64,000 nucleotides of DNA from Desulfovibrio sp. Marseille-P6017. GTDB taxonomy: Bacteria > Bacillota_A > Clostridia > Peptostreptococcales > Peptostreptococcaceae. Location: positions 62,001 to 126,000 of the forward strand of contig UWOR01000008.1 in NCBI GenBank assembly GCA_900604495.1, in the 5' to 3' direction. The position numbers and the translations under genes were made by a program. The notes under the pieces are model-generated. The model was not told where the DNA came from and did not search any database. It saw only the letters and a list, made by a program, of their open reading frames with translations. This document shows, one piece after another, positions 11,141 to 20,188 of the stretch (positions are counted from its first letter, which is position 1; each line of letters opens with the position of its first letter).

Positions 11141-11158
11141 AATTATACCGGTATAATT
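11141..11158. promoter_or_regulatory. 18-bp perfect palindrome, GntR operator
   Basis: AATTATACCGGTATAATT lies between the divergent PTS and GntR genes. The GGTATAnnTATACC-like symmetry is typical of HutC-subfamily GntR repressors, and TATAAT is present on both strands inside it, so binding would block both promoters. Confidence 0.75.
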
Positions 11159-11170
11159 AGTTAACAGTTT

Positions 11171-11186
11171 TTGCAAACATTTTCAT
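11171..11186. promoter_or_regulatory. Candidate CcpA cre site
   Basis: TTGCAAACATTTTCAT fits the cre consensus WTGNAANCGNWNNCWW with one mismatch (A for the central G). It is next to the GntR operator, consistent with glucose repression of the beta-glucoside locus. Confidence 0.5.
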
Positions 11187-11255
11187 TAACTTGGATTAAT
11201 TTATGTTTTATGCTATACTTATACAAAATATGATTAAAGTAATGAGGGAGTAAAT

Positions 11256-11951
11256 ATGCTGAAATATCAACAAGTTGCAAATGATATTGAAAATTACATA
11301 TATGATAACGATTTATCTCAAGGAACAAAGCTTCCTACAGTAGAAACTTTAGCTTCAGATTATAGTGTCAGCAAAAGTACTATAGTTAAAGCTTTAGAAT
11401 TATTAGTAACAAAAGGTATGGTATATCAAGTTCAAGGTAGCGGTATATTTGTTAGAAGAAAAAATAGAAAAGGATATGTTAACTTCTCTACAATTCCTGG
11501 ATTTACTAATAACTTTAAAGGTTCTAAAGTAACTTCAAAGGTTTTAGAATTTGATCTTATTAATGCAACAAAAGAAATTGCAGACTTACTGGAATGTAAT
11601 GAATACGATGAAGTTTATATGGTAAAAAGATTAAGATACTTAGATGATGTGATTTTCTGTATTGAAGAAGCTTACTATAAAAAGAGCATTGTTCCCTATC
11701 TAACTAAAGATATAGTAGAATGTTCAATTTACGAGTATTTAGAAAAATCATTAAATCTAAATTTTGCATTTTCTGATATCTATATGATTATAGAAAAATT
11801 AGACAGTGAATCTGCTAGTTTATTAGGTTTAAATTCTGGGGATCCTGCATTAATAGTAGATGAACAAGTTTATTTGACATCAGGAGTTCTTTTTAATGCT
11901 TCTAAGGTAACTTATCATTATGAAAACTCTAAGTTTTTCTTTCAATCTTAA
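11256..11951 (+). CDS. GntR-family (HutC/UTRA) repressor of the beta-glucoside locus
   Basis: A 231-residue regulator. An N-terminal winged HTH (residues about 5-68) includes PTVETLASDYSVSKSTIVKA and VYQVQGSGIFVRRKN. The C-terminal UTRA effector domain (about 90-228) contains MVKRLRYLDDVIFCIEEAYY and ends VTYHYENSKFFF. UTRA regulators bind sugar phosphates. Its divergent position next to the PTS-GH1 pair and the 18-bp palindrome between them make it the likely local repressor, induced by a phosphorylated beta-glucoside. The ATG 11256 follows GAGGGAG. It has its own terminator. Confidence 0.92.
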   Translation: MLKYQQVANDIENYIYDNDLSQGTKLPTVETLASDYSVSKSTIVKALELLVTKGMVYQVQGSGIFVRRKNRKGYVNFSTIPGFTNNFKGSKVTSKVLEFDLINATKEIADLLECNEYDEVYMVKRLRYLDDVIFCIEEAYYKKSIVPYLTKDIVECSIYEYLEKSLNLNFAFSDIYMIIEKLDSESASLLGLNSGDPALIVDEQVYLTSGVLFNASKVTYHYENSKFFFQS

Positions 11952-12002
11952 AAAAAAGGAATGTCATAAAATGATTAAAATCACTTTAGACATTCCTTTT
12001 TT
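11951..12002. terminator. Bidirectional terminator
   Basis: AAAAAAGGAATGTC pairs with GACATTCCTTTTTT across a 22-base loop, serving the GntR gene (+) and the gamma-glutamylcyclotransferase gene (-). Confidence 0.85.
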
Positions 12003-12432
12003 ACTTACTATGCATATATTTCTTCCAATCCCCACTTTGAATATAAATTGATTCTTTCTCAAAACGTTGATCATTATTTTTATTGTAGAAGTAAACAAAG
12101 CATTTTTCAATTTCATTATCGCTTATATTCTTAACTTCAAGAATTATCTTATCATATTCATTTTCTGGATTATCTTTTCCTTTAAATCCTTCCATTTCAT
12201 CCATTGCTTTTATAGTTTCCTCATAGAAATTTGGATCTATCACTATAATTTCTCCATTTATAATGTCTTCACCTGATATTATAGCTGGATATCCTTTATA
12301 AGGCATGTGATATAATCTCATATTTTCTAACTTTGCAGTTTTTTTCTCTAATACCTTACCAGCTAAATATTTCTCATAGTTAAAAAATCCATCTCTTAAA
12401 CTTCCATAGACAAAAACATTTATATTTTTCAT
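12001..12432 (-). CDS. Gamma-glutamylcyclotransferase-like protein (AIG2/GGCT fold)
   Basis: A 143-residue protein starting NINVFVYGSLRDGFFNYEKYL, the characteristic YGSLRxG substrate loop of the GGCT fold, with MDEMEGFKG providing the conserved acidic catalytic position. Members convert gamma-glutamyl amino acids or amines to 5-oxoproline. Its start ATG (12432) overlaps the pcp stop by one base (TAATG), with GGAG nine bases upstream, so it is translationally coupled to pcp. An in-frame TTG at 12438 is a weaker start. Together with Pcp it places two 5-oxoproline-releasing enzymes in one operon. Confidence 0.85.
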   Translation of the reverse strand: MKNINVFVYGSLRDGFFNYEKYLAGKVLEKKTAKLENMRLYHMPYKGYPAIISGEDIINGEIIVIDPNFYEETIKAMDEMEGFKGKDNPENEYDKIILEVKNISDNEIEKCFVYFYNKNNDQRFEKESIYIQSGDWKKYMHSK

Positions 12433-13073
12433 TAGCAAATTTCTCCACCTATAGCATTTATATCTTTATCATACAAAGTACATGCTTCTATTGCAAGCTC
12501 AAGTCCTTTTACTATTTCATCTAAAGACATAAATGGTGTATTTTTCTTATCTATAATTTGAGAAGTCATGTAAGGTATGTGTATAAATCCACCTTTTATA
12601 TTAGGGTATTTTTTATCTATCATATATAATATTCCGTACATAACATGATTACATACAAATGTTCCTGCTGTATTAGATAATGTTGCTGGTATATTATTTT
12701 CATTCATATGTTTTACCATTGCTTTTACTGGTAAATTTGAAAAGTATGCAGCTTGACCATCTTCTTGTATCACTTCATCAGTTGGCTGATTGCCTTCATT
12801 ATCTTCTATTCTAAAATCATCTATATTTATAGCTACTCTTTCTGGAGTTATGTCAAATCTACCTCCAGCTTGTCCCACAGATATTACAAAATCAGGATTA
12901 TGCTCTTTTATTGCATCTTCTATAACTTGAACTGACTTAGTTCTAACTGTAGGTATAGTTATTTTTATTACATGAGCACCATTTATCTCGTCTTTTACCA
13001 TTTTTACAGCTTCTTCTGCTGGGTTTACTGCGTCTCCTCCAAATGGATCAAATCCTGTTAATAATATTTTCAT
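12432..13073 (-). CDS. pcp: Pyrrolidone-carboxylate peptidase (pyroglutamyl peptidase I)
   Basis: A 213-residue cysteine peptidase (family C15) that removes N-terminal pyroglutamate from peptides in the cytoplasm. The N-terminus [20 protein letters not shown] is diagnostic. The catalytic triad is visible as Glu in TPERVAIN, Cys in [14 protein letters not shown] and His in GGFIHIPYM. Length is normal. The start ATG 13073 follows AGGAGG. It lies 34 bp downstream of DUF979 and overlaps the cyclotransferase gene by one base, in one operon. Confidence 0.97.
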   Translation of the reverse strand: MKILLTGFDPFGGDAVNPAEEAVKMVKDEINGAHVIKITIPTVRTKSVQVIEDAIKEHNPDFVISVGQAGGRFDITPERVAINIDDFRIEDNEGNQPTDEVIQEDGQAAYFSNLPVKAMVKHMNENNIPATLSNTAGTFVCNHVMYGILYMIDKKYPNIKGGFIHIPYMTSQIIDKKNTPFMSLDEIVKGLELAIEACTLYDKDINAIGGEIC

Positions 13074-13107
13074 ATAATTTCCTCCTAAAAATATCTGTTA
13101 ATTTAAA

Positions 13108-14037
13108 TTAAAAACCTAAAGTATACATTAAGAAAATATGAACTATAAGTAATACTAATGCCACTGGCGCTTGTGCTTTTATTACCGCATTTTTATCCTT
13201 AAGCTCTAGTAATGCTGCAGGTAACATATTAAAGTTTGCTGCCATCGGAGTTAATAGCGTTCCGCAATATCCAGCTGTTAGCGCAAGAGTAGAGCATACT
13301 ATAGGATCTCCTCCTTGAGCAAATACAAATGGTAAACCTACTCCTACTGTTATAACTGAGAATGCGGCAAATGCATTACCCATTATAGCTGTAAATAATG
13401 CCATACCAACACAATAAGCTATAACTCCAACTAATATATTTCCAGTTGGTATAACCCCAGATATTATAGAAGATATCTTATCTCCTACTCCAGCTGCTGT
13501 AAATAAAACGCCTAATGAAGCTAATAATTGAGGTAATATTGTAAATGCTCCCATTGATTGATACATTCTATTACTATCTTCTAAAAATTCACCAACATTT
13601 GCTTTAGTTATTACAAATGTTAATAATAAAGTTACTGTAGCTGATATACCGATTGCTACTGTTCCTGATAAATATGTAAATGATGCTATTATCATTGCTA
13701 CTACTGCAATTGATAAAGATGGTATAAATATTTTCAAACCTAATTTCTCTGCTTTTAAATTCGCAAATGTTTCATCTAACTGTTTTAATGTTCCTATATT
13801 TATTTGTTTAGTCACTGATAATAACGCTATTAAAACTACTAATACTCCTACTAATATACTTGGTATGTAATTTCCAAACATAAACACTATCGCTAGAGTT
13901 CCCCAAAATATTGAAGTTCCTATTCTTGTTTTATGATTTTTATCTTTTATAGTGAACACCATAGTAACTATCATGTATAACCCTATCATCATATAAAATA
14001 TTTCTAATAATGTATTTGAAAGCTTTGCTATATCCAT
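13108..14037 (-). CDS. DUF979 membrane protein, putative transporter subunit
   Basis: A 309-residue protein with about nine hydrophobic segments, including GNAFAAFSVITVGVGLPFVF and LTAGYCGTLLTPMAANFNML, motifs shared with permease-like families. DUF979 proteins nearly always follow DUF969, as here: its ATG overlaps the DUF969 stop (TAATG at 14037). Placement upstream of pcp suggests that the pair moves 5-oxoproline, pyroglutamyl peptides or a related compound; this is inference from the neighbourhood. No signal peptide or soluble domain is seen. Confidence 0.85.
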   Translation of the reverse strand: MDIAKLSNTLLEIFYMMIGLYMIVTMVFTIKDKNHKTRIGTSIFWGTLAIVFMFGNYIPSILVGVLVVLIALLSVTKQINIGTLKQLDETFANLKAEKLGLKIFIPSLSIAVVAMIIASFTYLSGTVAIGISATVTLLLTFVITKANVGEFLEDSNRMYQSMGAFTILPQLLASLGVLFTAAGVGDKISSIISGVIPTGNILVGVIAYCVGMALFTAIMGNAFAAFSVITVGVGLPFVFAQGGDPIVCSTLALTAGYCGTLLTPMAANFNMLPAALLELKDKNAVIKAQAPVALVLLIVHIFLMYTLGF

Positions 14038-14726
14038 TATTCTGCACCTCCTACATTATTTTTTCTAGACATATATTTTTTCTTTAATTTTCTATCTAAT
14101 AATCTATTTTGACAAACCCATAGTATTATAGCTAAAACACCCACTGGTATAGCTACTTTCGCCAGTTGAAGTGTATCTACATTCATTCCTAGACCTTCTA
14201 ATGTTGATGCTATTAAAAGTATTCCTGCATTAGCCATAAATATATTTTGACCATAGAAATTACCTATATTATCTGATGCAGCTGAATAAGCTCTTATTTT
14301 ATCTAAGTCTTCTTCGTCTAATTCTCCATACTTTGCAATGGCTGCACCTTCTGCCATTGGGCTTACTAATGGTCTAACAAACTGAGGATGACCACCTAAT
14401 GTAACCCCCATTGCTATCGTTGCTTCTCTTATAAGTGTATATCCACTTAATAGTATTCCTGTTGATAAATTACTTGCTTTTTTTATAAGCATTATTGCTT
14501 TAGCTTTTAACCCATATCTTTCACATAATCCTATTATTGGTACTGTAAGCATAAATAAGCAAGTTGTTCTATTTGTTATAAATGCCTCTCCTAAGGTACT
14601 TAAAGTTTCTGTTATACTCATATTTGCAACTAACCCTGTAGCAATTCCAGCTGAAACTACAACTGCTATAGTATCTAATTTTAGCGCAAATCCAATTATA
14701 ATTATCAATATTCCTATTAATTCCAT
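14037..14726 (-). CDS. DUF969 membrane protein, putative transporter subunit
   Basis: A 229-residue protein with about six membrane segments and the conserved stretch RTTCLFMLTVPIIGLCERYG, plus GGHPQFVRPLVSPMAEGAA. It is the first gene of the DUF969-DUF979-pcp-GGCT operon; ATG 14726 follows AAGGAGAAG. DUF969 and DUF979 together resemble two halves of one secondary transporter. The substrate is not known from experiment; 5-oxoproline is the guess from context. Confidence 0.85.
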   Translation of the reverse strand: MELIGILIIIIGFALKLDTIAVVVSAGIATGLVANMSITETLSTLGEAFITNRTTCLFMLTVPIIGLCERYGLKAKAIMLIKKASNLSTGILLSGYTLIREATIAMGVTLGGHPQFVRPLVSPMAEGAAIAKYGELDEEDLDKIRAYSAASDNIGNFYGQNIFMANAGILLIASTLEGLGMNVDTLQLAKVAIPVGVLAIILWVCQNRLLDRKLKKKYMSRKNNVGGAE

Positions 14727-14857
14727 ATTGACTTCTCCTTTTTTTTTAATATTCAGTTAATTTATTATATAATGTTAATTTTTAAATGTAAACATTTTTC
14801 GACATACTTTTTAAAATTTTCTAAAAATTTTTACTTATATTTTATTTCTCTATATAT

Positions 14858-14886
14858 AAAAAAACGAACTCTATTTAGAGTTCGCT
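14858..14886 (-). terminator. Terminator of the FUSC-family gene
   Basis: On the minus strand GCGAACTC-TAAATA-GAGTTCG is followed by T7. The remaining gap up to 14727 is AT-rich, presumably the DUF969 promoter region. Confidence 0.85.
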
Positions 14887-14889
14887 TTG

Positions 14890-15774
14890 CTAGCTAATTG
14901 ATTTTTCTTCATATATATTACGAATTTCATTTATATGCTGAATTACGATACTTATATGATAGTTATAAACTGGACTTATATCATCTTTTATTTCTATATC
15001 ATTAGCTAATTCATCATATAAATCTTTACATTTATTATAATTTTCTTCATTTATATAACATTTTTTCTTCATACTTTCTAAAACTTGAAGATGCATGTAT
15101 ATCTGCTTACAAATCTCTATTATATTGTTAATTTTTTTATCATCAATTTCTGAATTACTATATTCTAGCTCTTCTAAGAATTTTTTATATAGTGCTTCAA
15201 GGTTAGAAATATCTTTAATTAAAGAAGATTTATCCATATGAATTCCATTTTCAACCTCATATCTTAATAGCTCAATAGATTTATCCTCTATTGTTTTAAT
15301 TTCATTATAGATTTTATCTAAATAGTTAGGTCTATATATTATATAATTTACAGCTACTCCGATAAGGATACCTATCGATGTATCTAATATTCTATAAATA
15401 GAATAGCTCAATGGATTTGAACTTCCAGTTCCTAATTCTATAGCGCAAAATACTATACATGCAATATTTATAGATTTGTTTATATTTAAAATATTACATA
15501 TATATATAGTCGCAATTACTCCTAAACATGATAATATAGGGTCACCAGGTCTAATACTTACAAATAAAAATCCTACTACACCACCTACAAATGTACCCTT
15601 TAACCTATTTTTACCTACGACTAAAGAACTTTTTACTGTTGCTTGCATGCATATAACACAAGATATTGCAGCATAAAAAGTGTTATCAGCTATATTTAAC
15701 TTTCCAGCTAATATACACAACATAACACCTATACCGGTTTTTATAGTTCTCATTCCAGGTTTTTGTAATTTCAA
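14890..15774 (-). CDS. Aromatic acid exporter / FUSC-family membrane protein
   Basis: A 294-residue protein. The N-terminal half holds about five membrane helices with the family start KPGMRTIKTGIGVMLCILAG and KNRLKGTFVGGVVGF. The C-terminal half is soluble and helical (coiled-coil-like from about residue 160). ArAE/FUSC proteins export aromatic acids or other small compounds. The start is taken as TTG 15774, eight bases after GGAGG; a GTG at 15789 lies inside that ribosome site and is unlikely. It is divergent from the ThrE genes across a repeat-rich spacer. Confidence 0.82.
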   Translation of the reverse strand: MKLQKPGMRTIKTGIGVMLCILAGKLNIADNTFYAAISCVICMQATVKSSLVVGKNRLKGTFVGGVVGFLFVSIRPGDPILSCLGVIATIYICNILNINKSINIACIVFCAIELGTGSSNPLSYSIYRILDTSIGILIGVAVNYIIYRPNYLDKIYNEIKTIEDKSIELLRYEVENGIHMDKSSLIKDISNLEALYKKFLEELEYSNSEIDDKKINNIIEICKQIYMHLQVLESMKKKCYINEENYNKCKDLYDELANDIEIKDDISPVYNYHISIVIQHINEIRNIYEEKSIS

Positions 15775-15843
15775 ATTCAACACCTCCACTCAATATTACT
15801 ATATCATAATGTAAATTATATACAATTATTTAAACACATAAAA

Positions 15844-15868
15844 ATACTAGAACAACTTGTTCTAGTAT
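15844..15868. repeat. 25-bp perfect palindrome in the FUSC/ThrE divergent region
   Basis: The 12-bp arms ATACTAGAACAA and TTGTTCTAGTAT flank one central C. Lying between divergent genes, it could be an operator or the first hairpin of a leader RNA. Confidence 0.6.
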
Positions 15869-15923
15869 CTTGTAAATAAAATTTAAATTTGTATTTTATA
15901 CTTACCAATAAGTTTACAAGATA
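15866..15923 (+). repeat. Second inverted repeat overlapping the palindrome, possible ThrE leader
   Basis: TATCTTGTAAA (15866-15876) and TTTACAAGATA (15913-15923) are complementary over a 36-base loop. The left arm shares three bases with the 25-bp palindrome, so both hairpins cannot form fully together. AAAACCTAG and T7 follow (15923-15938). Confidence 0.5.
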
Positions 15924-16014
15924 AAACCTAGTTTTTTTATATTACATAAATATAAGATGGACTATTTAGGAAAAATAAATTATAACTCTTGCTAAATTTA
16001 TAGGAGGTTTATTT

Positions 16015-16803
16015 ATGGACAAAGAGTTTGATCATGATTATAAAAAAAATGTTCTTCGACTGGCACTATTTATTGGTGAACTTATGCTTATAAATGGAGC
16101 TGAAACTTATCGTGTTGAAGATACAATACTTAGGATTTGTAAGTCTAGAGGTTTTAACCATATAAATGTTTTTACGTCTCCTACAGTTATAATCATTTCT
16201 GATTATAGATTTGATGGTTATGCATTTATGAAAACTATAAAGTCTAGATCTATAAATTTAAACAAAATTTCATTATTAAATAGCCTTTCTAGGAAATTTG
16301 TAAATGATACTAATTTATCCGTTAAAGATGCTATGATAGAACTAAAAAGATTAAATAGTGTAAATTCATATTCTCCTATAGTAGCTTATATTTGTACAGG
16401 AATTGGCTCAGCCTTTTTCGCAGGTGTTTTAAGTGGAGATAACTTACAAACTTTTATATCTACCTTTATTACATCTATTTTAGCAGTTATTATTTACAAT
16501 AAAACTATGAAGTTGAGTAGTATACCTGCATTTTCTAGCTTAATTGCATCTATTTTTATAGCCTTTATTGGGGTTTTATTATCCCATATTAATATAGTAG
16601 ATACACCAACCATGCTAATCGTAGGATCTATTATGCCTCTTCTTCCTGGTGTTTCATTTATTAAGGGAATTAGAGACTTAATTTCTGGAGATTTAATTTC
16701 CGGTGTAGCTCGAGCTTTTGACGCGACTGTTACTGCTATAAGTATTGCCTGCGGAGTTGGTATTATTTTAGATATTTGGATCAGATTAGGAGGTATACTT
16801 TAA
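16015..16803 (+). CDS. Threonine/serine exporter, N-terminal subunit (ThrE-N, DUF1212)
   Basis: A 262-residue protein. A soluble N-terminal domain (RLALFIGELMLINGAETYRVEDTI) is followed from about residue 120 by five membrane segments, including IMPLLPGVSFIKGIRDLISGD, the ThrE signature. In Corynebacterium both halves form one polypeptide; here they are two overlapping genes, the common split arrangement in Firmicutes. The ATG 16015 follows AGGAGG. Likely exports small amino acids or peptides from the cytoplasm. Confidence 0.92.
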   Translation: MDKEFDHDYKKNVLRLALFIGELMLINGAETYRVEDTILRICKSRGFNHINVFTSPTVIIISDYRFDGYAFMKTIKSRSINLNKISLLNSLSRKFVNDTNLSVKDAMIELKRLNSVNSYSPIVAYICTGIGSAFFAGVLSGDNLQTFISTFITSILAVIIYNKTMKLSSIPAFSSLIASIFIAFIGVLLSHINIVDTPTMLIVGSIMPLLPGVSFIKGIRDLISGDLISGVARAFDATVTAISIACGVGIILDIWIRLGGIL

Positions 16804-17258
16804 TGACAAATATGCCTGTTTATATGCATTTTTTATATTCATTCTTTGCTACTATAGGCTTTTCCGTATTTTTAGATGCACCTAAATCTACATTGATTCC
16901 ATGTGGATTTACCGGAGGATTGGGGTGGAGTGTATATTATTATTTATATACATTTACATATAATGATCCTTTTTCAAATTTTATAGCTGCTTTTTTAGTT
17001 TCTTTAGTAAGTGAAATACTAGCAAGAAAATTAAAGCAACCAGCTATAGTTTTTGTGATTCCCGGAATTATACCTCTTGTCCCTGGACTTGGTATGTATA
17101 AGACCATGCTTTACTTAGTACAAAGTAATTTCGCCTTAGCAATATCTAAAGGTTCTAGTGTGCTATTCGTTGGTGGTTCAATAACTCTAGGTGTACTTGT
17201 TGTAACATCATTAGTAAAAACAGTTAACATATCTGAATTAAAAAGAGCTGCTAAATAG
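16803..17258 (+). CDS. Threonine/serine exporter, C-terminal subunit (ThrE-C, DUF3815)
   Basis: A 151-residue membrane protein with four to five helices and the motif IPGIIPLVPGLGMYKTML, matching the second half of ThrE. The start ATG 16803 overlaps the stop of the upstream subunit (TAATG) with AGGAGG nine bases before it. An open frame reaches further upstream to 16776, but it lies inside the previous gene and lacks a ribosome site. Its last codons overlap the converging MATE gene by eight bases within a shared terminator. Confidence 0.92.
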   Translation: MTNMPVYMHFLYSFFATIGFSVFLDAPKSTLIPCGFTGGLGWSVYYYLYTFTYNDPFSNFIAAFLVSLVSEILARKLKQPAIVFVIPGIIPLVPGLGMYKTMLYLVQSNFALAISKGSSVLFVGGSITLGVLVVTSLVKTVNISELKRAAK

Positions 17259-17270
17259 CAGCTTTATCTT
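17242..17270. terminator. Bidirectional terminator overlapping both stop codons
   Basis: AGCTGCTA-AA-TAGCAGCT with flanking A and T runs. The stop codons of the ThrE-C gene (+) and MATE gene (-) lie inside the stem. Confidence 0.8.
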
Positions 17271-18585
17271 TTATATTGCTATTCAATTTTCTTAGGTAAA
17301 TTAATAAAAATATAGTTCTGCCAAAATAATATGTTAAAAACGCAAACCAAAGACCATAATTTTTAAATATAGGAGCTGTTATTTTTAAAGTTATTATAAA
17401 TAATATCATTGATAAAAATGTAGAGTTTCTTATCGCTTTAGTTTCCATAGCTCCAGTGAAAACCCCATAAAATGTAAGGCTCATACATGCTATACATGGA
17501 TAAATGATTATCCAAAAATCATAAATCTTAACATTTGTAACAACTTCTTCTATACTTGTAAATAAAAAAATTACTCTCTCTCTAAAAAATATATAAAGTA
17601 TAGTAAGTAAAACCATAAATATAAAACTCCACTTAAAGGTTATCTTTATTGTATTATTTAATAAATTACTATTTTTATTTCCTACTGCCCTTCCTGCAAA
17701 TACACTAGATGCATTTGCTAATCCTTCAAATAAATATGAAATCACACTTTCTAGTTGTAGAATGATAGTATTTGCTGCAAGTATCTCAGTTCCAAAAGAT
17801 GAGCTACTTGCCATAAACATATTATTCACTATCAAAAGACATATAGTACGTATTATAAAATCTGAATTAGCAAATATCTTATTAAGTATTTCATTCTTAT
17901 CTAATATATTTTTATTTAATACATCTTTACATTTAAATCCACTAGAACTGAACATGAATTTAATACCTAATACTAATGTAAATAATTGAGAAAATAAAGT
18001 AGCTATAGCTACTCCATCTACCTTCATTCCAAAATTCCATACTAATAATACATCCAATACTATATTGACTATATTGCCAACAACCTACATTGTAACAGAC
18101 TCTTTCACTTTTGATTGCCCCATTAACCATCCTAAAATAACATAATTTACAAATACAACAGGAGCTCCATAAATTAATATATTATAGTATATACGTGACT
18201 GCTCCATTACTAATTTTTCTGGTGCTAATATCTTCATTGCCAGTGTCCATATAATATCCTTCATTAATATAAATCCTAATCCTACTATAATAGCTATAAT
18301 TAAGGGATGTATAAAAGCTTCTATTTTCTTTTTATTATTATCATCCCCTATGGCCTGAGCGCTATAACTAGTAGTACTTACCCTCAAAAATCCAAATAAC
18401 CAATATAATGTATTAAATATAGTAACTCCTATGGATACTCCCCCTATAAATATAGGACTTTCCATTCTTCCAACTACTGCAGTATCAACTATACCTAATA
18501 AAGGTTGAGTAAGTGTTGATAACATAAATGGTATTGCAATCTTTAGATATTCACTTTGATTTAATTTATCACATTCTATATCCAT
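17251..18585 (-). pseudogene. MATE-family multidrug/Na+ antiporter, interrupted by in-frame TAG
   Basis: Segments 18585-18088 and 18084-17251 share one frame, split only by TAG at 18087-18085. Readthrough gives SKVKESVTM-stop-VVGNIVNIVLDVLLVW, which in MATE proteins normally reads through with a residue such as Gln, so CAG to TAG is likely. Total length (about 444 codons) and the twelve-helix plan match complete MATE pumps (LGIVDTAVVGRM in helix 1; YGVFTGAMETKAIRNS late). The ATG 18585 is followed by DIECDKLNQSEYLKIAIPFMLS. No ribosome site precedes the second half. Presumably inactive unless the stop is suppressed or is a sequencing error. Confidence 0.86.
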
Positions 18586-18701
18586 AAAATCACCTTATTT
18601 TTCTATTATCATTAAGTTCTCATATTGTTTTATATTACAATCAATTAAGTTTCATGATACTTTAATCATATAAATAAATTTATTTAATAATACTTTTGCT
18701 C

Positions 18702-20054
18702 TTACTTAATATATAAAAGCCCCCCACTGTTAGAAGGAATATCTATAATTAATTTCTTTCTTTTTGTATCTATCTTTAATAAATTATTATTTTTAGTAGT
18801 ATCTAAAATGTCAACAGCATTACTTACTTCAAATGGCATATCTATTTCCATAGTTATAGATTTGTAATTATTATTAACTATTGTTACAACTGCATGATTT
18901 TCTAATATTCTAGCAAATGCAAATTGACGATTTGTTAATTTAAGTTCTTTATAATCACCATAAGTTAATTCTAAATAATTTGCTTTAAGTTCTCCTAGTT
19001 TACATAAAAGATTAGTTATTTTATTTTTATAATAATAATCTTTATAATTGTTTAAGTCTAAACATGGCCTAAGATTCCAATCATCACCTTGATTCTTATT
19101 CCCTTCTATACAGAATTCTGAACCATAATATATAGAAGGAATGCCAGGTATGGTGTATTGAAGTAATAAAGTGTTATATATATGTTCTTTATTTTTCAAA
19201 ATACTATATATACGTGATACATCATGATTGTCTACAAATGTATAAAGCCTTAATTTCCCTGTCATTTCTATCATACGTTTAATATTATGTGCTAACTCAA
19301 AATAATTGTGATCATTATGACTTGAGTAAATAGATTTATACATTGAATAATTCGTCACAGAATGTAACATCTCACTATTTGCCCAACGACTATAATCACC
19401 ATGTATTACCTCACCCATTAACCAAAAATCATTTTTTAAGTTTTCAGTAAATATTCTAAGTCTTTTCATAAAATTAAAATCTAAAACTTCTGCAACATCT
19501 AGTCGTATTCCATCAATATCAAATTCATCTATCCAAAACTTAACTGTATCTAGATGGTATTTCACTACTTCTTCATTGTTATTATTTAATTTGACAAGAA
19601 GATTATATCCTCCCCAATTTTCATAACATAATCTATCATTATACTCATTATTTCCCAAGAAATTTACATTACAAAACCAGTTTCTATATTTACTATTTTC
19701 ACGATTTTTCTTTAAATCCTCAAAAGCAAAAAAATTTCTACCTACATGATTAAATACTCCATCTACAATTACTTTTAGCCCTATTTTATGGCAATTACTT
19801 ATAAAATTTCTAAAGTCTTTATTATTTCCAAGTCTTTTATCCACTTTTCTATAATTTATAGTATCATATCCGTGTGAACCAGATTCAAATAAGGGACCTA
19901 TATAAATACATGTACATCCTATTTTTTTAGCATGCTCTGCCCATTTATTAAGTTTTTCAAAATGATTTTCTGCCACTCCACTATTTTCATGTCTACAACC
20001 ACAAAGTCCAAGAGGGTATATATGATATATTACAGCCTTATCATACCATGCCAT
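18702..20054 (-). CDS. Alpha-amylase family glycosyl hydrolase (GH13), cytoplasmic
   Basis: A 450-residue (beta/alpha)8 enzyme with the four GH13 regions: DGVFNHVGRN, DIDGIRLDVAE (nucleophile Asp), WLMGEVIHGD (acid/base Glu) and YTFVDNHDVSRI (third Asp). The C-terminal beta domain is short. There is no signal peptide, so it acts on imported maltodextrins or cyclodextrins; cyclomaltodextrinase or neopullulanase-like activity is plausible. The start is ATG 20054 (MAWYDKAVIYHIYPLG), six bases after GGAGAG; an in-frame extension to 20093 lacks a ribosome site. No partner genes adjoin it. Confidence 0.9.
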   Translation of the reverse strand: MAWYDKAVIYHIYPLGLCGCRHENSGVAENHFEKLNKWAEHAKKIGCTCIYIGPLFESGSHGYDTINYRKVDKRLGNNKDFRNFISNCHKIGLKVIVDGVFNHVGRNFFAFEDLKKNRENSKYRNWFCNVNFLGNNEYNDRLCYENWGGYNLLVKLNNNNEEVVKYHLDTVKFWIDEFDIDGIRLDVAEVLDFNFMKRLRIFTENLKNDFWLMGEVIHGDYSRWANSEMLHSVTNYSMYKSIYSSHNDHNYFELAHNIKRMIEMTGKLRLYTFVDNHDVSRIYSILKNKEHIYNTLLLQYTIPGIPSIYYGSEFCIEGNKNQGDDWNLRPCLDLNNYKDYYYKNKITNLLCKLGELKANYLELTYGDYKELKLTNRQFAFARILENHAVVTIVNNNYKSITMEIDMPFEVSNAVDILDTTKNNNLLKIDTKRKKLIIDIPSNSGGLLYIK

Positions 20055-20134
20055 AACAATCTCTCCTTTCATAGTTAAATACCTTATATTCATTATATTA
20101 GTTTTTTTAATTTGTTATTCAGTTGTATATAATA

Positions 20135-20166
20135 AAAGGACTAGCTACGCTTAGCTAGTCCTTTTA
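20135..20166 (-). terminator. Terminator after the histidine-kinase remnant
   Basis: AAAAGGACTAGCTA-AGCG-TAGCTAGTCCTTTT on the minus strand, just downstream of the kinase stop at 20189. Confidence 0.85.
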
Positions 20167-20188
20167 TTTGTTGCTCATTTTTTATCTT

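Noticed and set aside
15844..15938. T-box leader for ThrE
   Set aside because: The AGGGTGGNACCGCG signature and specifier-loop elements are missing.
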